64,000 nucleotides of DNA from DASRDR01 sp963812945 [NCBI: uncultured Candidatus Rokubacteria bacterium] (GTDB taxonomy: Bacteria; Methylomirabilota; Methylomirabilia; Rokubacteriales). The notes under the pieces were generated by a model that made no database searches, was not told the DNA's origin, and saw only the letters and a program-made list of their open reading frames with translations. The stretch lies in NCBI GenBank assembly GCA_963812945.1, contig CAWEXD010000003.1:310001-374000 (forward strand). Reading direction: 5' to 3'. Every line of letters starts with the position of its first letter. Positions within the stretch are counted from its first letter, which is position 1. The translations under genes were made by a program, and so were the position numbers. Below, piece after piece: positions 38,901 through 47,031 of this stretch.

Positions 38901-39049
38901 CGCTCGAGGCCCATCGGAATCGGCGAGACCACCACGGCCAGCTGGGGCGCCGGGAACTCGACCGGCCGCGGCGGCGCCGCCTCGGCGGGCGCGGCCATGA
39001 GCGTGGCGACGAGACCCGTGATGACGCCCGTCCTGCCTCTCACGATCAC
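35993..39049 (-). CDS. large exported TPR protein
   Basis: 1018 aa from GTG 39047-39049, which overlaps the upstream stop (GTGA). Residues 1-28 are a signal peptide (VITGLVATLMAAPAEA). A proline-rich stretch (PPSPPPVPTPQ) follows, then more than 15 TPR-like repeats such as REARAAFEESLAVDSRGAHA, AEQHYRAGLALGPPPPLG and ARGDYEAAIGAYLGATYAYA to the end. Proteins of this form sit in the periplasm and act as scaffolds for envelope assembly. No enzyme domain is present. The exact complex is unknown. Confidence 0.88.
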   Translation of the reverse strand: MIVRGRTGVITGLVATLMAAPAEAAPPRPVEFPAPQLAVVVSPIPMGLERPGLDPPSPPPVPTPQLDLGRAPAPRFVSAVSKPLPPAGDPGGFACTLMFGRATALADCGVSRVTAGNYREARAAFEESLAVDSRGAHAASAHVWLGELALLEGTAPGSPAAARAEQHYRAGLALGPPPPLGLHAELGLGLLALRRGDAAEAEAALDRVLRAVPPQPIALVTRFLLGVARLLVGRPAEAVELWNEIVQSGAPSTILTEIPFWRGVAVARLGDLDGGLDLLTRFAATVPATHPLRGDALVQAGWIALERGAPQDAVRRFQEAEAAGPRPELRAQIRAGLVRAHLALGDTARAASAARQLKADSARDPLVPAALLLIADAAKTRGARGEATDIYRELLLLPLEPPTQDFVRYRLGEVLEQDGRLLEAKDHFRELRDRGRDEAVAQRATYRLGLIALRENDTAAARREGEALLRAGILPELREGALLLVAESALRGDDPNRAVAVLRTALRDYPGSPAAARTRLTLGWALLRDGDAASAIREWRDVAAKADLETRALALLAVADIALRERQEAEALDALRGVSAPPPGLRNADAVLVNRGILALRTGAYADAIQVLEPIAPRIADLAVQGLARRALGIAHYELGQYDQAERQFRFAASATPQEPSSWLGVGLAALAQNRLAEAEDALGRARFAAVDVATAATYGRVLVSVQRQDRDAFRERATDFVDRFPRHAAAPAVLYGLVAAALDRKDLGEAQAWTQRLLREHAASDYGTDALLRLAAAADTRPDVARQAYRDLLARPGSGTGRADAWFGLAETALAAGDGAEAQRAAEGFLREVPADDSRAVRAHLVLVRALEAQGQGDRALTAIDAFLRQFPHDAAGPGLELRRGQLLAGAKRWDAAQQAFEVARRADDSRLAAEAEFWLGEALRARGDYEAAIGAYLGATYAYADSPWAARGLQGAAQAYVARQMDREAGIVLRKLAARPGVDPALAQWARDSLARLGPAANPVPPPGRPGPVPKP

Positions 39050-40461
39050 CCTCCGGCCTTGGGCTTGGGCCGCGGGCGCGGCGCCGGCTCCCGGGGTGCC
39101 GGGGTCGGAGCCTCGAGCGGGCCGAGCCGACGCTTCGCCCATTGCACCAGCTCCGGATCCTGGCTCGTGTCGACGATCTCCCGGTACGCGCGCTTGGCGC
39201 CCTCCCGGTCGGTCGCCGCCTCGAGCGAGGCGGCCAACCCTGCCAGCCCCTCGAAATAGCGCTTGGACTTCGGAGGCGATTCGACGATCACCACATGGTA
39301 GGCCTGCGCGGCCTCGGGGTTCCGGCGCAGCTGCAATGCGCTCTGCCCCACCACGAGGAGTGCGTCCAGTCGCTCTTCGCCGCGCCGGTCCGCGACCGAC
39401 TGGGCCACCTGGAGCGCCTGGTCCCACTGCTTCCGCTGCTCGTGGAGCCGGGCCGTCGCGAGCCCCGCTGGCCCGGCCAGCGCATGCTGGGGGAAGTCGC
39501 GCCTGAGCGTGCTCCACGCCGCCTCGGCGTCCGCCGACCGGTTCAGCCGGAGCGAGAGCTCGCCGATCTGGTAGAGGGCCTTCGGGACGTCGGGGTGGGT
39601 CGGCGCGGCGCGGACCAGGGCCTGGTAGTGCTCCAGCGCCTCGCGGTTTCGGCCGGCCTTGGCCTGGGCTTCGGCTGCCAGCAGGCGGGCCGTGGGCGTG
39701 AGCTCGCCGCTCGGCGACTGCGCGATGAACTGCTCGAGGGTCCGCACCCCCTCGGGCCGGCCGGCCTCCACCTGGGCCACCCCGAGGAGATAGCGCGTCT
39801 CAGCGAGATAGGGGCTGCCGGGGTAGTTCTTCGCGTACGGGGTGAGGAGGCCGAGCGCGTCGTCCCAGCGCTTCGCCCGGATGAGCTCCCGGGCCGCGCT
39901 ATAGGCCGCCGTCGACGCGTGGGCGTGGTTCGGATACTCGCGGAGGAAGTCCCGGAACGTGTCGACCGCCCCGTCAGGGCGCCCGGTCTCGAGCTCCGCG
40001 AGACCCCGCGCGTAGAGGGCCTCGGGCACGTACGGCGACGCGGGCTTGAGCGCGAGGAATCGCGCGTAGCGGTCCCGCGCCTCCTCAGGGCGGCGCAGTC
40101 GGGACAGGGACTCGGCCTGCCAGAAGATCGCCTCACTCGCGGGCGCGACGGTCACGGGGAAGGTCTCGGTGGCGTCGAACTCGGCCAGCGCCTCCGTGTA
40201 GCGTTCCATCGAGAACGCGGCCCGGCCGCGCAGGAAGGCTGCGTCACCCCGTCTCGGGTCCCGGGGCGCGGTCTGGATGAAGCGGCCGAGCTCCCTGTAC
40301 GCCGTGTCGTAGAGCCCGTCCTCGAGTGCCCCGACCCCCACGAGCCACAGGCGATCCGCCTCCGACCGGGCCGCGAGCGCCGCCGAGGCGCCGGCCAGCA
40401 GGGCGAGCCCCGCCACGGCCGAGCTGAGCAGGATGGGCGCGAGGCGCCGGACACGGCGCAT
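39046..40461 (-). CDS. exported TPR protein, YbgF/BamD-like repeats
   Basis: 471 aa. Signal peptide MRRVRRLAPILLSSAVAGLA through ALAAR. The mature protein is built of TPR repeats: YRELGRFIQTAPRDPRRGDA, ARDRYARFLALKPASPYVPE and FRDFLREYPNHAHASTAAY, the YbgF/BamD (tol-pal system, outer-membrane) style. It ends in a proline/basic tail. A -10 box at 40468-40473 lies 6 bp before the ATG, so it is the promoter-proximal gene of a two-TPR-gene operon. Confidence 0.9.
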   Translation of the reverse strand: MRRVRRLAPILLSSAVAGLALLAGASAALAARSEADRLWLVGVGALEDGLYDTAYRELGRFIQTAPRDPRRGDAAFLRGRAAFSMERYTEALAEFDATETFPVTVAPASEAIFWQAESLSRLRRPEEARDRYARFLALKPASPYVPEALYARGLAELETGRPDGAVDTFRDFLREYPNHAHASTAAYSAARELIRAKRWDDALGLLTPYAKNYPGSPYLAETRYLLGVAQVEAGRPEGVRTLEQFIAQSPSGELTPTARLLAAEAQAKAGRNREALEHYQALVRAAPTHPDVPKALYQIGELSLRLNRSADAEAAWSTLRRDFPQHALAGPAGLATARLHEQRKQWDQALQVAQSVADRRGEERLDALLVVGQSALQLRRNPEAAQAYHVVIVESPPKSKRYFEGLAGLAASLEAATDREGAKRAYREIVDTSQDPELVQWAKRRLGPLEAPTPAPREPAPRPRPKPKAGG

Positions 40462-40467
40462 GGATGT

Positions 40468-40473
40468 ACCCTA
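40468..40473 (-). promoter_or_regulatory. -10 box of the TPR operon
   Basis: TAGGGT on the minus strand, 6 bp before ATG 40461; leaderless transcript predicted. No convincing -35. Confidence 0.5.
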
Positions 40474-40517
40474 ACAGATGTCCCGGGTGTTTTCCGAATC
40501 CGCAGTGCGCCGGGCGC

Positions 40518-40523
40518 TATACT
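40518..40523 (+). promoter_or_regulatory. -10 box of the HAD gene
   Basis: TATACT, 7 bp before GTG 40531, divergent from the TPR operon -10. Another leaderless arrangement. Confidence 0.5.
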
Positions 40524-40530
40524 GCGTCCC

Positions 40531-41163
40531 GTGCGTCCGCTCTGCGCCTTCGACCTGGACCATACCCTGGTGCGCTCCCCGCTCGACCTGGGCCGCCTGA
40601 AGGTCGAGATCCGCGCCCTCGTGGAGGCGGAGGGCGTGCCGCTCCCCGACGCCACCCGGGCGTGGACGATCGGCCAGATCATCGCGGCGGCCACGGCACA
40701 CCGGCCCACGCTCGGCGAGGCGTGCTGGGGGCTCTGCACCACGCACGAGGAGGACGCCGTCGCGCACGCCACGCCGGAGCCGGGGGCGCACGAAGCCCTC
40801 ACCGCGCTCCGCGCCGCCGGCTATCCCCTGGCGGTGTGGACGAACAACACCGGGCCCGTCGCGCGGCGGGCGCTCGCGCGGTGCGAGCTCGACCCGTTCT
40901 TCACGACCCTGGTCACGCGCGACGAGGCGGCGCTCAAGCCCGACCCCGCCGGGCTCCGGCTCCTCGAGGCCGCGTTCCCCGAGCGGCGGATCTGGGTCGT
41001 CGGCGACTCATGGGTGGACGGCGCGGCGGCCCAGGCGGGCGGCGCCGGCTTCATCGCCTACGGCGCCGATCCGGCCGAGCTCGCCCGGCGAGGTGTGGCG
41101 CCGCGGACGGTGCTGCGGGACCTGCGTCAGCTCCCGGAGTGGCTGCGGACGACCGCCTGGTAG
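40531..41163 (+). CDS. HAD-superfamily phosphatase (HAD-IA)
   Basis: 210 aa from GTG 40531. CAFDLDHTLVRSPL is motif I (DxD), AVWTNNTGPVARR motif II, and DEAALKPDPAGLRLL carries the motif III lysine. WVVGDSWVDGAAAQAGGA is motif IV. The cap is of phosphoglycolate phosphatase size. Its substrate is unknown. The promoter is shared in a divergent region with the TPR operon. Confidence 0.9.
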   Translation: MRPLCAFDLDHTLVRSPLDLGRLKVEIRALVEAEGVPLPDATRAWTIGQIIAAATAHRPTLGEACWGLCTTHEEDAVAHATPEPGAHEALTALRAAGYPLAVWTNNTGPVARRALARCELDPFFTTLVTRDEAALKPDPAGLRLLEAAFPERRIWVVGDSWVDGAAAQAGGAGFIAYGADPAELARRGVAPRTVLRDLRQLPEWLRTTAW

Positions 41164-41308
41164 GACCTTTCCGCGGGCGATCGCTTGGTCGGCCTGTACC
41201 GCTGTGGCATTCTGACCTCTGAGTGACAGCGTGGACGAGGCGGCTCCGCACGAGCGCGAGCGCCTCGGCAGCCCGGAACGCGATCGCGCAAGAGGGCCGG
41301 GAGGCGGC

Positions 41309-42667
41309 GTGGAGCTGTTCGAGGAGACGGCGCGCCAGAGCCGGCGCGAGGCCGCACCGCTCGCCGAGCGGATGCGGCCCCGGAGCCTCGACGAGTTCGT
41401 CGGGCAGGCGCATCTTCTCGGGCCCGGCCGACTCCTCCGGGTCGCGATCGAGTCGGGCGATCTCCACTCGATGATCCTCTGGGGCCCGCCGGGCACCGGG
41501 AAGACGACGCTGGCGTCCCTGCTCGCCGCGCACGCCAAGGCCACCTTCACCCCGTTCTCCGCCGTCCTGACCGGGGTCAAGGAGGTCCGCGGCCTGGTCG
41601 CCGAGGCCGAGGAGCGTCTCGCCCTCCGCGGGCAGCGCACGATCCTCTTCGTCGACGAGATCCACCGCTTCAACAAGGCCCAGCAGGATGCCTTCCTGCC
41701 GCACGTCGAGCGCGGCACCGTGACGATGATCGGTGCGACGACCGAGAACCCGTCGTTCGAGGTGATCGCGGCGCTCCTCTCGCGCTGCCGCGTGTACGTG
41801 CTCGAGCGCCTGACCGAGGCGGACCTGGCGGCGATCGTCAGGCGCGCGCTCGGGGACCCCGAGCGCGGGCTCGGCAGGCTCGGGATCGAGGCCGACACGG
41901 CCGCCGTGGCGGCGATCGTGGGGCTCTCGGAGGGCGACGCCCGCACCGCGCTGAACATCCTCGAGGTCGCGGCGGCCCTCCTGACGGCGGCGCGGCGCGA
42001 GCCCGGCGCCCTCCCGCGTCTCACGGCCGAGTCGATCCACGAGGCGGCGCAGCGGAAGGCGCTGCTCTACGACAAGGGGGGCGAGGAGCACTACAACCTC
42101 ATCAGCGCGCTCCACAAGTCGGTCCGGGACTCGGACCCCGACGCGACGCTCTACTGGCTCGCCCGGATGCTCGAGGCGGGCGAGGACCGGCTCTTCCTCG
42201 CGCGGCGCCTCGTCCGGATGGCGTCCGAGGACATCGGTCTCGCCGATCCCCAGGCCCTCCAGATCGCGCTCCTGGCCAAGGAGGCCTACGAGTTCCTCGG
42301 GACGCCGGAGGGCGAGCTCGCCCTCGCGCAGGCGGCCGTCTACCTCGCCTGCGCGCCGAAGTCGAACGCCGTCTACACCGCCTTCGACCAGGCGCGCGCG
42401 GACGTGCGCGACCGGCCCGCGGAGCCGGTGCCGCTCCACCTCCGCAACGCGCCTACCCGGCTCATGAGCGGGCTCGGCTACGGCCGCGGCTACCAGTACG
42501 CCCACGACGCCCCGGACGCCCTGGTCGCCCAGGAGCACCTCCCGGCGGCGCTCCGCGGGCGCGCGTACTATCACCCCGTGCCGCGCGGGTTCGAGCAGGA
42601 GATTCGCCTGCGCCTCGAGCGCTGGCGCGCCGAGCTCCGCGGGAAGAAGCCCGAGGAGGCCCCGTGA
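41309..42667 (+). CDS. rarA: replication-associated recombination protein A
   Basis: 452 aa from GTG 41309 (GGGAGG 4 bp upstream), which gives VELFEETARQ, the usual RarA start. An in-frame GTG 78 bp upstream is less likely. RMRPRSLDEFVGQAHLLGPG, Walker A GPPGTGKTT, Walker B TILFVDEIHRFNK, sensor ATTENPSFEV and DRLFLARRLVRMASEDIGLA are intact. RarA/MgsA remodels stalled replication forks with SSB. It overlaps ddl by a GTGA junction. Confidence 0.95.
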   Translation: MELFEETARQSRREAAPLAERMRPRSLDEFVGQAHLLGPGRLLRVAIESGDLHSMILWGPPGTGKTTLASLLAAHAKATFTPFSAVLTGVKEVRGLVAEAEERLALRGQRTILFVDEIHRFNKAQQDAFLPHVERGTVTMIGATTENPSFEVIAALLSRCRVYVLERLTEADLAAIVRRALGDPERGLGRLGIEADTAAVAAIVGLSEGDARTALNILEVAAALLTAARREPGALPRLTAESIHEAAQRKALLYDKGGEEHYNLISALHKSVRDSDPDATLYWLARMLEAGEDRLFLARRLVRMASEDIGLADPQALQIALLAKEAYEFLGTPEGELALAQAAVYLACAPKSNAVYTAFDQARADVRDRPAEPVPLHLRNAPTRLMSGLGYGRGYQYAHDAPDALVAQEHLPAALRGRAYYHPVPRGFEQEIRLRLERWRAELRGKKPEEAP

Positions 42668-43836
42668 CGAAACGGCCCGAGCCGTCCCGCGAACCCCATC
42701 TTCGGCGCATCCGGGTCGGCGTGATCTTCGGCGGCCGCTCGGGAGAGCACGAGGTCTCTCTCGCCTCGGCTGCCTCGGTCCTGTCGGCGATCGATCCCGC
42801 GCGCTACGAGGTCGTGCCGATGGGCATCGCCAAGGATGGTCAGTGGGTCGTGGGAGGCGATCCGCTCCGGGCGCTCGCCGAGGCCGCCGGCGTCCCCGTC
42901 GCCCTGCCCCCCGCCCCGGCCGGACCCGACGGGCGCGCGAGCGAGGCGCTGGCGCGCGTGCCGACCGCGGGTGGCCTGCCGGCTGGCGTCGCCGCCCGGC
43001 TGGACGTCGTCTTCCCGGTGGTCCACGGACCCTACGGCGAGGACGGCACGCTGCAGGGCCTTCTCGAGCTGGCCGACGTGCCCTACGTGGGCGCCGGCGT
43101 TCTGGCCTCGGCCGTCGGGATGGACAAGGCGACGATGAAGGCCGTGTTCCGCGCTCACGGTCTCCCGGTCGTCCCGCATGTCGTCCTGCGCGACCACGAG
43201 TGGGCGGCGGAGCCCGGCGCCTGGCGTCGGCGCGTCGCGGACGAGCTGGGCTACCCCTGCTTCGTGAAGCCGGCCAACCTCGGCTCGAGCGTGGGGATCT
43301 CGAAGGTCACGGCCGCGCGCGCCCTCGACGCCGCGGTCGACTCGGCCTTGGCCCACGACCGAAAGGTCCTCGTCGAGCGCGGCATCGCGGGCCGCGAGAT
43401 CGAGGTGAGCGTGCTCGGCAACGACACGCCGGAGGCGTCGGTGCCCGGGGAGATCCTTCCGGGTCGCGAATGGTACGACTACGAGGCCAAGTACACGGAC
43501 GGGGTCGCGAAGCTCCTGATCCCGGCGCCCGTGTCCCCGGGCCTCACCGCGGAGTTCCGTCGCCTGGCCGTGCTCGCGTTCCACGCGATCGACGCGGCGG
43601 GGCTCGCCCGCGTCGACTTCTTTCTCGACACCGACGAGCAGATCTGGGTGAACGAGATCAACACGATCCCGGGCTTCACGCGCTTCTCGGCCTACCCGCG
43701 GCTCTGGGAAGCGAGCGGCCTGTCCTATCCCGCGCTGGTCGACCGCCTGATCGCGCTCGCCCTCGAGCGCCACGCCCGGAAGCGGCGGCTCGGCTCACCG
43801 GCGCCCCCCGGGCCCGAACCGGGTGCGGGCGCATAG
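42664..43836 (+). CDS. ddl: D-alanine--D-alanine ligase
   Basis: 390 aa. RVGVIFGGRSGEHEVSLASA is the substrate-binding N-domain; VVHGPYGEDGTLQGLLE and GVLASAVGMDKATMK follow. The ATP-grasp part has PCFVKPANLGSSVGISK, VNEINTIPGFT for Mg2+ binding and the omega loop. It joins two D-Ala for the peptidoglycan stem. GTG 42664 overlaps the rarA stop (GTGA), and its 3' end overlaps murG by 14 bp. Confidence 0.96.
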   Translation: MTKRPEPSREPHLRRIRVGVIFGGRSGEHEVSLASAASVLSAIDPARYEVVPMGIAKDGQWVVGGDPLRALAEAAGVPVALPPAPAGPDGRASEALARVPTAGGLPAGVAARLDVVFPVVHGPYGEDGTLQGLLELADVPYVGAGVLASAVGMDKATMKAVFRAHGLPVVPHVVLRDHEWAAEPGAWRRRVADELGYPCFVKPANLGSSVGISKVTAARALDAAVDSALAHDRKVLVERGIAGREIEVSVLGNDTPEASVPGEILPGREWYDYEAKYTDGVAKLLIPAPVSPGLTAEFRRLAVLAFHAIDAAGLARVDFFLDTDEQIWVNEINTIPGFTRFSAYPRLWEASGLSYPALVDRLIALALERHARKRRLGSPAPPGPEPGAGA

Positions 43837-45001
43837 CGCGCCCGGTCGCGACGACGCGGCGGCGCCGGCTCCGCCGCGGCCCCTGACGGTCGTCTTCGCC
43901 GGCGGCGGGACGGGCGGGCACACCGCGGCGGGCCTGGCCCTCGCCACCGCGCTCCGGGCCCGGCTCGGCGACGGCCTCCGGCTCGCGTGGATCGGGAGCG
44001 AGACGGGCATCGAGGCCACGTGGGTGCCGGCGGCGGGCATGCCGTACCACCCGATCCCGACCGGCAAGCTCCGTCGCCAGCTCGCCTGGCGCAACGTGAC
44101 GGACCTCACGCTCCGCGTCCCGGCGGGGCTCGGACGGGCGCTGGCGCTGCTCGGCCGGCTCCGGCCGGACGTGGTCGTCGCGACCGGCGGATTCGTGGCG
44201 GTTCCGACCGCGGTGGCCGCCGCCGTCCGGCGCCTCCCGCTCCTGGTCCACGAGCAGGTCGTCGTGCCGGGCCTCGCCAACCGGCTCATCGGCCGGCTCG
44301 CCGACCGGGTCGCCGTCACGTTCGCCGCGTCGGCGGGCGCCTTCCCTCCGGACAAGGTCGTGGTCACCGGCAACCCGATCCGCCCCGCGCTGCGGGCCGG
44401 CCGGCGGGAGCGCGGGCTCGAGCGGTTCGCCCTCGATGCGGCCGTCCCGCTCACGTACGTCACGGGCGGCGCGCTTGGCGCCCATCGCGTGAACCGCGTC
44501 GTCGGCGCGGCGCTCGCGCCGCTCTTGTCGGTGACCCAGCTGGTCCACCAGTGCGGGGACAACGCGCAGGGGGACCTCGCGTGGCTCCGGGGCGAGGCGG
44601 AGCGGCTCCCGCCCGCGCTCCGCGCCCGCTACCGGGTGCAGGCGCTCGTCGGCGAGGAGCTCGGCGATCTCTACGCCGCCGCGAGCCTCGTGGTGGGCCG
44701 GGCGGGCGCGGGCACGGTCACCGAGCTCGCCGCCCTGGGCCTGCCGGCGATCCTCGTCCCCTTGCCCGGAGCGCGCGGCGACGAGCAGACGGCGAACGCG
44801 CGCGTCCTGGCCGACGCCGGCGCGGCCGTCCTCCTGCCCGAGCGCGAGCTGACCCCGGAGCGCCTCGTCGGCGAGGTCCGCGCGCTCCTGGCCGAGCCTG
44901 CCCGCCTTCGGACGATGGCCGAGCACGCCCGCAGCCTCGCGACCCCCGACGCCGCCGAGCGGCTGGTCGACCTCGTCCTCGCCGTGGCGGGACGCGCCTG
45001 A
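43823..45001 (+). CDS. murG: UDP-GlcNAc--lipid I N-acetylglucosaminyltransferase (MurG)
   Basis: 392 aa. VVFAGGGTGGHTAAGLALA is the first glycine loop, with an HTAAG variant of the usual HVYPA. VVATGGFVAVPTAVAA, LVHEQVVVPGLANRL, VTGNPIRP, VTGGALGAHRVNRVVG and VGRAGAGTVTELAALGLPAI match MurG in order; the final GDEQTANARV replaces the more usual HQxxNA. It makes lipid II from lipid I on the inner face of the membrane. It sits with ddl rather than in a full division cluster. Confidence 0.88.
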   Translation: MRAHSAPGRDDAAAPAPPRPLTVVFAGGGTGGHTAAGLALATALRARLGDGLRLAWIGSETGIEATWVPAAGMPYHPIPTGKLRRQLAWRNVTDLTLRVPAGLGRALALLGRLRPDVVVATGGFVAVPTAVAAAVRRLPLLVHEQVVVPGLANRLIGRLADRVAVTFAASAGAFPPDKVVVTGNPIRPALRAGRRERGLERFALDAAVPLTYVTGGALGAHRVNRVVGAALAPLLSVTQLVHQCGDNAQGDLAWLRGEAERLPPALRARYRVQALVGEELGDLYAAASLVVGRAGAGTVTELAALGLPAILVPLPGARGDEQTANARVLADAGAAVLLPERELTPERLVGEVRALLAEPARLRTMAEHARSLATPDAAERLVDLVLAVAGRA

Positions 45002-45102
45002 CCGACAGGCGGTTCTCACCGGAGCCCCTTGCGGCAGCCCCGGTCGGCGCGGGAGACTGAGACCCAGGCCGTCGGACGGCACGCGCCCGGTCGGTCTCAC
45101 TG

Positions 45103-46443
45103 ATGCCCCCCGAGACACGGTACGCTCGAAGCGGCGACGTCAACATCGCCTACCAGGTCGTGGGCGATGCGCCGCGGGACCTCGTCCTCGTACCCGGCTG
45201 GGTCTCGAACATCGAGGTCTTCTGGGAGCATCCGCCGGTCGCACGATTCTTCCAGCGCCTGGCGTCCTTTGCGCGCCTGATCCTCTTCGACAAGCGGGGC
45301 ACCGGCCTCTCCGACCGGCTGGGTGCCCTGCCGAACCTGGAGACGCGGGTCGACGACGTCCGGGCGGTCCTGGACGCCGTCGGGTCCGAGCGCGCCGCGC
45401 TGTTCGGCTACTCGGAGGGCGGGGCCATGTGCGCGCTCTTCGCGGCCACGCACCCCGGGCGGACGTCAGGGCTGATCATGTGTGGCAGCTACGCCCGGAT
45501 CAAGCCCTCGCCCGAGCATCCCTGGGGGCGCCCCGCCGACGTCCAGGCACGGTGGCTCGAGACGATCCAGCGGGACTGGGGCGGCCCCGTGGGCCTGGAC
45601 ACTCGAGCGCCCACCCAGTTTTCCGACGACGGCGCTCGGCAGTGGTGGGCGCGCTTCTTGCGCATGGGGGCCAGTCCGGCCGCGGCCGCCGAGCTGAGCC
45701 GGATGAGCTACGAGATCGACATCCGGCACCTCCTCCCCGCGGTGAGGGTCCCCACGCTCGTCCTCCACACGACCGGTGACCAGGCGATCGACATCGGCGC
45801 GAGTCGCTACATCGCCGCGCACGTCCCGGGGGCGAAGCTCGTCGAGCTGGCCGGCGTCGATCACGTGCCCTGGGGCGACGGCGCCGACCGGATCGTCGGC
45901 GAGATCGAGGAGTTCCTCACGGGCGTCCGGCACGGTCCGGAGCCCGACCGTGTCCTGGCCACCGTCCTCTTCACCGACATCGTCGGCTCCACCGCGCGGG
46001 CCGCCGCCTTGGGCGACCGCCGCTGGCGGGATGTCCTCGAGCAGCATGACGCGGTCGTGCGCCGCGAGCTCGGCCGGTTCCGGGGCCGCGAGATCGACAC
46101 CACGGGCGACGGGTTCCTGGCCACCTTCGACGGACCCGCGCGGGGGGTCCGCTGCGCCCGCGCCGTGAGCGAGGGCCTCCACGCCCTCGGCCTCGAGGTG
46201 CGCGCCGGACTCCACACCGGCGAGGTCGAGGTCCTCGACGACAAGGTCACCGGCCTCGCGGTCCATATCGGCGCCCGCGTGGCCGCGGCGGCCGGCCCCG
46301 GCGAGGTGCTCGTGTCGAGCACCGTCAAGGACCTGGTCGCCGGCTCCGGCCTCCGCTTCCAGGACCGCGGCCTCCAGTCCCTCAAGGGCGTCCCGGGCGA
46401 GTGGCACCTCTTCGCGCTCGAGGCGGAGGGCCGGCGGGAATGA
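45103..46443 (+). CDS. alpha/beta-hydrolase fused to class III adenylate cyclase domain
   Basis: 446 aa. Residues 1-275 are an alpha/beta-hydrolase: LFDKRGTGLSD, nucleophile elbow FGYSEGGAM, acid near LHTTGDQAID, GVDHVPWGDG for the His. Residues ~285-445 are a class III cyclase: TVLFTDIVGSTARAA holds the first metal Asp, DTTGDGFLATFDGP the second, and VRAGLHTGEVEVLDD, HIGARVAAAAGPGEVLVS complete it. Mycobacterial LipJ-type proteins share this order. A cytoplasmic cAMP signal tied to a hydrolase sensor is likely. It overlaps the LOG gene (ATGA). Confidence 0.92.
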   Translation: MPPETRYARSGDVNIAYQVVGDAPRDLVLVPGWVSNIEVFWEHPPVARFFQRLASFARLILFDKRGTGLSDRLGALPNLETRVDDVRAVLDAVGSERAALFGYSEGGAMCALFAATHPGRTSGLIMCGSYARIKPSPEHPWGRPADVQARWLETIQRDWGGPVGLDTRAPTQFSDDGARQWWARFLRMGASPAAAAELSRMSYEIDIRHLLPAVRVPTLVLHTTGDQAIDIGASRYIAAHVPGAKLVELAGVDHVPWGDGADRIVGEIEEFLTGVRHGPEPDRVLATVLFTDIVGSTARAAALGDRRWRDVLEQHDAVVRRELGRFRGREIDTTGDGFLATFDGPARGVRCARAVSEGLHALGLEVRAGLHTGEVEVLDDKVTGLAVHIGARVAAAAGPGEVLVSSTVKDLVAGSGLRFQDRGLQSLKGVPGEWHLFALEAEGRRE

Positions 46444-47024
46444 AGCGGCTCTGCGTCTTCTGCGCCTCGTCGGACGGTCGTCGGGCCGAGTACGCCGAGG
46501 CGGCGCGCGCCATGGCCAAGGCCCTGGTCGACCGGGGCATCGGCTTGGTGTACGGCGGCGGGTCCGTCGGCCTGATGGGGGTGCTCGCCGACGCGGTGCT
46601 CGCCGGGGGCGGCGAGGCCATCGGCGTCCTGCCCCGGGGGCTCGCCAGGAAGGAGTACGCCCATACCGGGCTCACCGAGCTCCACCTGGTGGGCTCGATG
46701 CACGAGCGGAAGGCTCTCATGGCCTCGCTGGCCGACGGCTTCGCGGCGCTGCCGGGCGGGCTCGGCACGCTCGAAGAGATCCTCGAGGTCTTCACCTGGG
46801 CGCAGCTCGGCATCCATGAGAAGCCCGTCGGACTGGTCGACGTCGGCGGCTACTGGACGGGGCTCCTCGCGCTCCTGCGACACGCCGTCCAGGAAGGCTT
46901 CGTCCGCGCCGAGTACGCGGCGCTGCTCCTGGCCGAGCCGACACCCGCCGCGCTGGTGGACCGCTTCCTCGCGTGGCGGCCGCCGGTCACGCCACCCATC
47001 TGGCTCGACCCCACCGAAACCTAG
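46440..47024 (+). CDS. LOG-family nucleoside monophosphate phosphoribohydrolase (TIGR00730)
   Basis: 194 aa. CVFCASSDGRRAEYAEAA is the family start; LVYGGGSVGLMGVLADAVL and the motif ALPGGLGTLEEILEV (PGGxGTxxE) hold the active site. Family enzymes cleave ribose-5-phosphate from cytokinin or purine nucleotides such as AMP. ATG 46440 overlaps the stop of the hydrolase-cyclase gene, an odd pairing of a cAMP-making enzyme with an AMP-cleaving one. Confidence 0.92.
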   Translation: MKRLCVFCASSDGRRAEYAEAARAMAKALVDRGIGLVYGGGSVGLMGVLADAVLAGGGEAIGVLPRGLARKEYAHTGLTELHLVGSMHERKALMASLADGFAALPGGLGTLEEILEVFTWAQLGIHEKPVGLVDVGGYWTGLLALLRHAVQEGFVRAEYAALLLAEPTPAALVDRFLAWRPPVTPPIWLDPTET

Positions 47025-47031
47025 TCGTCGC

